From the NCBI GenBank assembly GCA_031472005.1, contig PZJY01000010.1, positions 992,001-1,056,000 on the forward strand: a stretch of DNA of 64,000 nucleotides, given 5' to 3'. Position 1 is the stretch's first letter. Each line of letters begins with the position of its first letter. Positions 59,131-64,000 of this stretch are shown one piece after another. Source of the stretch: Tetracladium setigerum (lineage: Eukaryota; Ascomycota; Leotiomycetes; Helotiales). Made by a program: the position numbers and the translations under genes. The notes below the pieces were generated by a model, which was not told the origin of the DNA, did no database searches, and worked only from the letters and a program-made list of their open reading frames with translations.

Positions 59131-60633
59131 ATGATGAAACCCTTCGCAATTCCCAGCTCCCGCGGTCTGTTGTGGGCGAGCAGATACCCACTTCAATACC
59201 GGACAGCTAGGAGAACCTTTGCTACACCTTCACCACCTCCCAAGCCTGAATCTACACCGAAAGACCAATCGATCAGTGAACAAGCGTCTGAATCTGCCTC
59301 TTTGAAATCCTCCGAAAGTACAACTACAGCCCCGGACTGGGAAGATAACCCCGATTATAACATCAAGCACTTCAGCGAACTACCCCACACGAACTTTGGC
59401 GTCAATCAGCATATAGTCATCAATGATGAATTGAAAGAGGCACTACGGCAGATTTTATGGCAATTTAAAGCACCAATCCGGTATGCCTTTGCCTACGGAT
59501 CTGGAGTCTTCCCACAATCGAAGCATGTTCCAGGAACGGGCGGAACCTCAATTCACAAAAATGCGCCGTCCGCAATCGAGAAAGCTCAGGGTGGAAATCC
59601 CAAGATGATAGACTTCATATTTGGAGTATCGCATACCCAGCACTGGCATTCCTTAAATCTTCAACAGCACCGAAACCATTACTCTGCCCTCGGTTCACTG
59701 GGTTCAGGCGCAGTCTCAACGGTTCAAGAGAGATGGGGAGCAGGTGTATATTTCAACCCTTATATCACCGTCAATGGTACCCTCATCAAATACGGCGTCG
59801 TAAACCTCGATACTCTCTGCACTGATCTTTCTGAATGGAGCACGCTCTACCTCGCTGGCCGTCTACACAAACCTGTCAAGATCCTGCGGGACGATCCTCG
59901 CGTCCGGCTTGCAAATCAAGTAAACCTTATCTCCGCACTCCGCACTGCACTTCTTCTCCTCCCACCCTCCTTCACGGAACAAGAACTTTACGGCACAATC
60001 GCCAACATCAGCTACCTGGGCGATCCTCGCATGTCCTTGCCGACAGAAGACCCCTCTAAAGTCGCAAACATCGTGGGCCACAACATAACCAACTTCCGTC
60101 GTCTCTACTCCCCATTAATCGACAACCTTCCCAACGTGAGTTTCAACGATTCAAAATGCTCAAGTCGAGACTGGGCCGCCGATCCGACCGCAAACTGTAA
60201 ATTAGAGCAAGACATGGATCCCATCCGCCGGGGTAATATGGTGCGCCGCCTCCCCAAATCATTCCGCTCAAAGCTCTACTTCCAATACCAAAAGAAGTAC
60301 CAAATCCCGCAACTGGAATTCAACAAGATGCTTGAGCAATCCAGTGATGAGCACGCTCTCGGCGGCTTCAAACGTCGCCGGGGTGGAGGATTCGAGCAGC
60401 GTATTGCGAACGAACCAGCTGAGGATTTGAGGGGTGAGGTGAGGGGTGTGATCAAAAACACCATTGGGTGGCCGAGTACGAGTCAGAGTTTCAAAGGACT
60501 GATTACGAGTGGATTCGGGAGGAGTTGGAGGTATATGAGCGAGAAGATGCAGAAGCACAGGGACGGGAAGAGGAAGGCCGCCGAAGAGTCATTTGCTAAA
60601 GCGAAGGAGGAGATTGAAAAGAAGATCTCATGA
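59131..60633 (+). CDS. TAM41: mitochondrial CDP-diacylglycerol synthase Tam41
   Basis: Peripheral inner-membrane phosphatidate cytidylyltransferase of the mitochondrial matrix side, making CDP-DAG for cardiolipin. One exon, 500 residues. The start MMKPFAIPSSRGLLWASRY with ARRTFATPSPPP is a credible mitochondrial presequence; the frame is open further upstream but without it. Nucleotidyltransferase motifs: RYAFAYGSGVFPQ (GSG) and KMIDFIFGVSHTQHWHSLN (metal-binding Asp), then INGTL-like VNGTLIKYGVV and DLCEWS-like TDLSEWSTLYLAGRLHKPV. The C-terminus is Lys/Glu-rich (KMQKHRDGKRKAAEE). No break is seen. Confidence 0.94.
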   Translation: MMKPFAIPSSRGLLWASRYPLQYRTARRTFATPSPPPKPESTPKDQSISEQASESASLKSSESTTTAPDWEDNPDYNIKHFSELPHTNFGVNQHIVINDELKEALRQILWQFKAPIRYAFAYGSGVFPQSKHVPGTGGTSIHKNAPSAIEKAQGGNPKMIDFIFGVSHTQHWHSLNLQQHRNHYSALGSLGSGAVSTVQERWGAGVYFNPYITVNGTLIKYGVVNLDTLCTDLSEWSTLYLAGRLHKPVKILRDDPRVRLANQVNLISALRTALLLLPPSFTEQELYGTIANISYLGDPRMSLPTEDPSKVANIVGHNITNFRRLYSPLIDNLPNVSFNDSKCSSRDWAADPTANCKLEQDMDPIRRGNMVRRLPKSFRSKLYFQYQKKYQIPQLEFNKMLEQSSDEHALGGFKRRRGGGFEQRIANEPAEDLRGEVRGVIKNTIGWPSTSQSFKGLITSGFGRSWRYMSEKMQKHRDGKRKAAEESFAKAKEEIEKKIS

Positions 60634-61771
60634 TCGTAAATCATACCCTCTTAACGATTTGGAATGACGATGAAAATGAGTAGGGAGGGAGTTGGATTGA
60701 TGTGTGCACTCTCTCGATCATTGCACCAATACAAGGCCTGCAACACGGATATATGTAACTTTTTTGTGTATAGACTTTTGACTATTACAGTCAACACCAC
60801 AGCTGCCAAAGAGCGCGACCTTTCTTTTTCTTTTGTTCGGGGTCCAAAAATGGAAGGAGGGGAAGCATTGCATGGAATTTGAAAATTTCGTATCACAAAG
60901 TGGGAGTGACAGGGAAAATAAGGAAGGAAGAAAGCAAAATTTGGATTAAATTGGATTGGATTGGATTGAACTGGACTCGAAATGAGCAGGAGAGAGCCAC
61001 AATCAGCGTACTTTAATATGTACTAGCACAAATAGCCAATGCCCTTATGGGAGCCAACGAATGATATAAAAAAAAGATTTATAATGATATGAGAAGAATG
61101 AGAACATTCGGAGGAAAATGGGGACCACATCAGATGAGTTTTTTGACTTCTATTTTTCATTTCCATCTCCTTCCATCATAACACTCTTTCTAACTCGTTT
61201 CCTCGCACTACTTCGTATCCTTCCTTTCCTATTTGCTCCCACCTATTCCATCGCCTGACAGGATGGCTGTCTGTTCAATACGATGTACGTACTGCACCAA
61301 AAACCAACAATCAACAGCCAACAAATCCCCATTGTGACGGACATCGATTGCATCGCATCTATAACATGCGAGCATGGGCGAAAAAATCATCCAACAAAAA
61401 TCAGAACCCTATCCCAAACGCCTCGCTCAACTTTGCTCTGTCCTATGTACTGCGGTCTTTGCCCAAAGTGCTTCTCAATAAAGAAGAGGTAATGCAACAA
61501 CAACAAAAGCGTTATAATGTAGTGTACAAGTCATGCAACGACATTTGTATCATCTCAATCATACTCGATCAAATCCCTCATGCATCCCTTTCATTAGACC
61601 TGACCTGACCTGGCCTCCCTCTCCATGTAGGTAGGTAGGTCGGTTGCGATAACGTCCAATCCATCGAACACTCTCAATCACGCAATGCCAAAACTTGAAA
61701 AGGTAAAGAAAAGGAAACAGACTTTCGAACATATATGCCTACCAACCCAACTACTGGGCACGGGGTTCTTT
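60634..61771. other. convergent intergenic region
   Basis: This lies between TAM41 and the NIPA-type gene 3' ends. It contains a GGATT tandem near 60945-60970, a TAGG tandem near 61628-61640 and an AT-rich middle. No protein or RNA gene is supported. Confidence 0.5.
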
Positions 61772-64000
61772 TCATATAAACACCCCTCGGCCACCACCAG
61801 CACCACCTCCAGATCTCCCCGCGCCCCTGCCTAACGTCGAATCATCATGAGGTGGCGGCACTGGCGGGATCGAACCATCACTTCTCTGTTGAGAGTGTTT
61901 TGTCAAACGCGGTCGTCGCGATGGATCCATTTCATCTTCGTCATCCTCGTCGACGCTTATTTGTTGCGAACCCTTTTCACGCATAGTGAGATCTCTTCTC
62001 TCGGGACTGTGCTGTTGACGAGCCCTACTGTATTCTTCCTCGTCATCTTCGTCATTTTCATCATCGTCGACTGGTTCGCGACCGCTTCTTGTGTCACCTT
62101 TCACGAGTCCTAAGCGTTCTTCTTCCGTGGCGCCCTTGGTAGGAGAGACGTGGCTAAGGCGTCGGGTGCCACTCAGTCCCTTTCGCGCTAGCTGTGGTCT
62201 ATGTGGAGGGCTGGTGGCTTCGGTTTCACTTTGAGGTATGGCTTGACCTTGGCCTTTTCTGAAGACGTTTTGGAAGGAGAATTGTCGGCGAGCGCTGTGT
62301 GGTGGTGGGACAGGTCCTGCGCCAGAATCGGGGTGCAGGCTGCTGCCTCGACTCCCGGTTCTGCCAGAACTCTCATCGATTGTAATGTGACGTCCTGCTT
62401 CGCCACCGGCGCCCTCGTACTCGGTTTTATGACCAGCTGGGAGACCATATGTGTTCGTGGGATCGTCGTGATCGTGACCGTAATATGGAGATCCTTGTGC
62501 ATCAGCGCCCTTATAGACTGGAATCGCTATCTCGGTCAGAGGAACGGGATGCATAGGACTTTGGACAGGTTGGTTCGAAGTGCCTCTTCGACTCCGGTTT
62601 ATAGACTTAGCACGCTCGCGCATACTTCCAAAGAAAGAAGACCCAAGACCGCCGGTACGAGGACGTTCTTCGTCATGATCAGAATCAGATTCGTCGGGGA
62701 AACGTGACATGCCCAAAGGTGGATGTTGTGTGGGTGTGTGAATGGCCTCGAATTGAGGAAATGGGGTAGAGTTCTCCCCGGCGTGCGTAAGCGAGGATTG
62801 CTTCCACGAGGGTTGCTTCCAAGAGTGGTTCTACGACGTCTGAGACCATCCCATTCGATTTGCTCGTTCTCTCCAATAGGGGCGAGATCCATTTGCTTCT
62901 CTTCATGAAGTCTCCTTGCTTCGTCCATCTCCATTTTCTGTCTGGCTTGGGAGAATCTCCGTACGATGGCTGCGGTACCTCGAATGGCGTCCGCCTTTGG
63001 CTCAGACTCCGGCTGCTCTTGTTCAGCAATTGTGCGAACTTGGTCTAGATCACCCGCAAAAACTGCAGCATCTGGAACATCTTTAGCCGATTTGGAAAGT
63101 TGAAGAATAACAACTCCAGCGCAAATAACCAAGAATCCCATAACGACTGTAAGGATCGAGGTTACAGTTCCCTTGAAGCCTCTGAAGAGGATGACCGAAG
63201 TAATAATCGTTGAACTCGTAAAGAATACATAGTAAGTTGGCGTTACCAAAGAAGCATTGAAAAGATTTAGTGCTTTCTGAGAAATAATCAGTACTGTGTT
63301 GGGTGTGGACAAGGAGGAGTGGTCTTACATTCAAGTATATGATCTCCGTGACAAGAGTTCCAATGACAAAAACCAACAGAACATATGTAAACCATTGGTT
63401 AAATTGCGCCTTTCCACCAATCTGGTTATGATCGCAGCACCAATTCCTTGTGTAGCAACAACACTAAGTCCTCCAATTAGACTGCAAATGGAAAGATAAA
63501 CCATCATCGATTTCTTGCCGTATCTTGGTCCAGCCCAAAGGGCGAGGAAAAGGCAGCCAAGGATCACAACTCCAGTATAACTTAAAAATCCCGGCGAAAT
63601 GACAAAGTGCTGCATTTCCTGGATATTGGCAGCCGCAGATTCCGACGGTCCGTTCATGGCAATAATGACCGATCCAACTATGCATAGAAAGCATCCCACT
63701 TTGCCTACCAGACTCAGCCGCTCCTTGAGAAAGATGGCGGAGAGAATGGTCGTAACAACCACGGATAAGGCACCCAACGGTGTAACCAAAATGGCATCCA
63801 CAAACATGTAGGCAGCAAAGTTGCAGACCTCTCCAATAATCATCAAGGTCATTCCTCCCCACCAGTATGCGTTCTTCAGATATCCATATCCTTCGCCGGC
63901 AATCTCGTCGTATTTCTCGTTGGCTCTCAGCAATCCAACCTTTTTAAGCACAAAGGATATCCCGATAAAAACGCCCGAGGCAATCGCAAGTGTAATTCCC
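61772..64000 (-). CDS. NIPA-type magnesium transporter, 5' end outside window
   Basis: Polytopic membrane protein of the NIPA/DUF803 family of Mg2+ transporters. The N-terminus is cut by the window edge. Visible: GVFIGISFVLKKVGLLRAN, YWWGGMTLMIIGEVCNFAAY, ILVTPLGALSVVVTTILSAI, FLKERLSLVGKVGCFLCIVG, WFTYVLLVFVIGTLVTEIIY, intron 63277-63328, KALNLFNASLVTPTYYVFF, then a long disordered Ser/Arg/Asp-rich cytosolic tail ending GGRGVFI. Two one-base gaps: near 63420, where TR should lead to IGGKAQFNQWF, and at the C run 62776-62779, where RTPG should lead to ENSTPFPQFEAIHTPTQ. Each is repaired by one base. The acidic tail (DDDENDEDDEEE) is typical of fungal members. Confidence 0.9.

Noticed and set aside
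1..64000. tRNA, rRNA genes or CRISPR arrays
   Set aside because: I found no convincing T-arm/anticodon arrangement, no rRNA blocks and no regularly spaced repeats; GTTCGA-like words lie inside protein genes. A tRNAscan-type search was not possible here.

Overview
The window is nuclear DNA of a filamentous ascomycete. Genes are dense, introns are short (about 47-113 nt, GT...AG) and the repertoire is typical of Pezizomycotina: a Zn2Cys6 factor, a CBM1 wall-binding protein, an RGS-LOV photoreceptor and an EBP-type sterol isomerase-like protein. Leotiomycetes is my best guess from overall gene style; this is inference, not proof.

Layout. 1.2-24.2 kb is a conserved housekeeping block: EBP-like protein (+), ALG7 (-), SEH1 (+), NPC2-like lipid transfer protein (+), VMA7 (-), NUR1 (+), Zn2Cys6 regulator (-), SDR (-), MCM3 (+), RGS-LOV (-) and an F-box protein (-). 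Roughly 24.9-43 kb is an accessory island, relatively AT-rich between 26 and 29 kb. It holds a very large UPF1-like SF1 helicase with CCHC knuckles (-), a Ulp1-like cysteine protease with C2H2-like fingers (+), an internally deleted relic of the helicase, a short relic of the Ulp1-like gene, a truncated sacsin/HSP90-type ATPase relic and several duplicated segments. 43.6-64 kb is housekeeping again: EXO5 (+), SDR (-), CBM1 secreted protein (+), ALG9 (-), NAF1 (+), HDOD/DUF3445 protein (+), MAD1 (-), TAM41 (+) and a NIPA-type Mg transporter (-, cut by the window end).

How the genes relate. ALG7 and ALG9 belong to the same ER dolichol-oligosaccharide pathway. MCM3, MAD1, EXO5 and NUR1 serve replication, mitosis and genome maintenance. 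There is no obvious biosynthetic cluster. Several housekeeping genes sit in divergent pairs sharing 0.3-0.9 kb promoters: ALG7/SEH1, VMA7/NUR1, SDR/MCM3, ALG9/NAF1 and MAD1/TAM41.

Quality warning. At least ten otherwise well-conserved reading frames are broken by what looks like one missing base, often in a homopolymer (EBP, ALG7, NUR1, Zn2Cys6 factor, NAF1 three times, DUF3445 two or three times, NIPA twice). The simplest reading is a deletion-prone, unpolished assembly rather than many pseudogenes. The affected genes are annotated here as genes with the breaks stated.

The most unusual content is the helicase/Ulp1-like pair, with fragments of both families lying together a second time at 25.4-26.8 kb.
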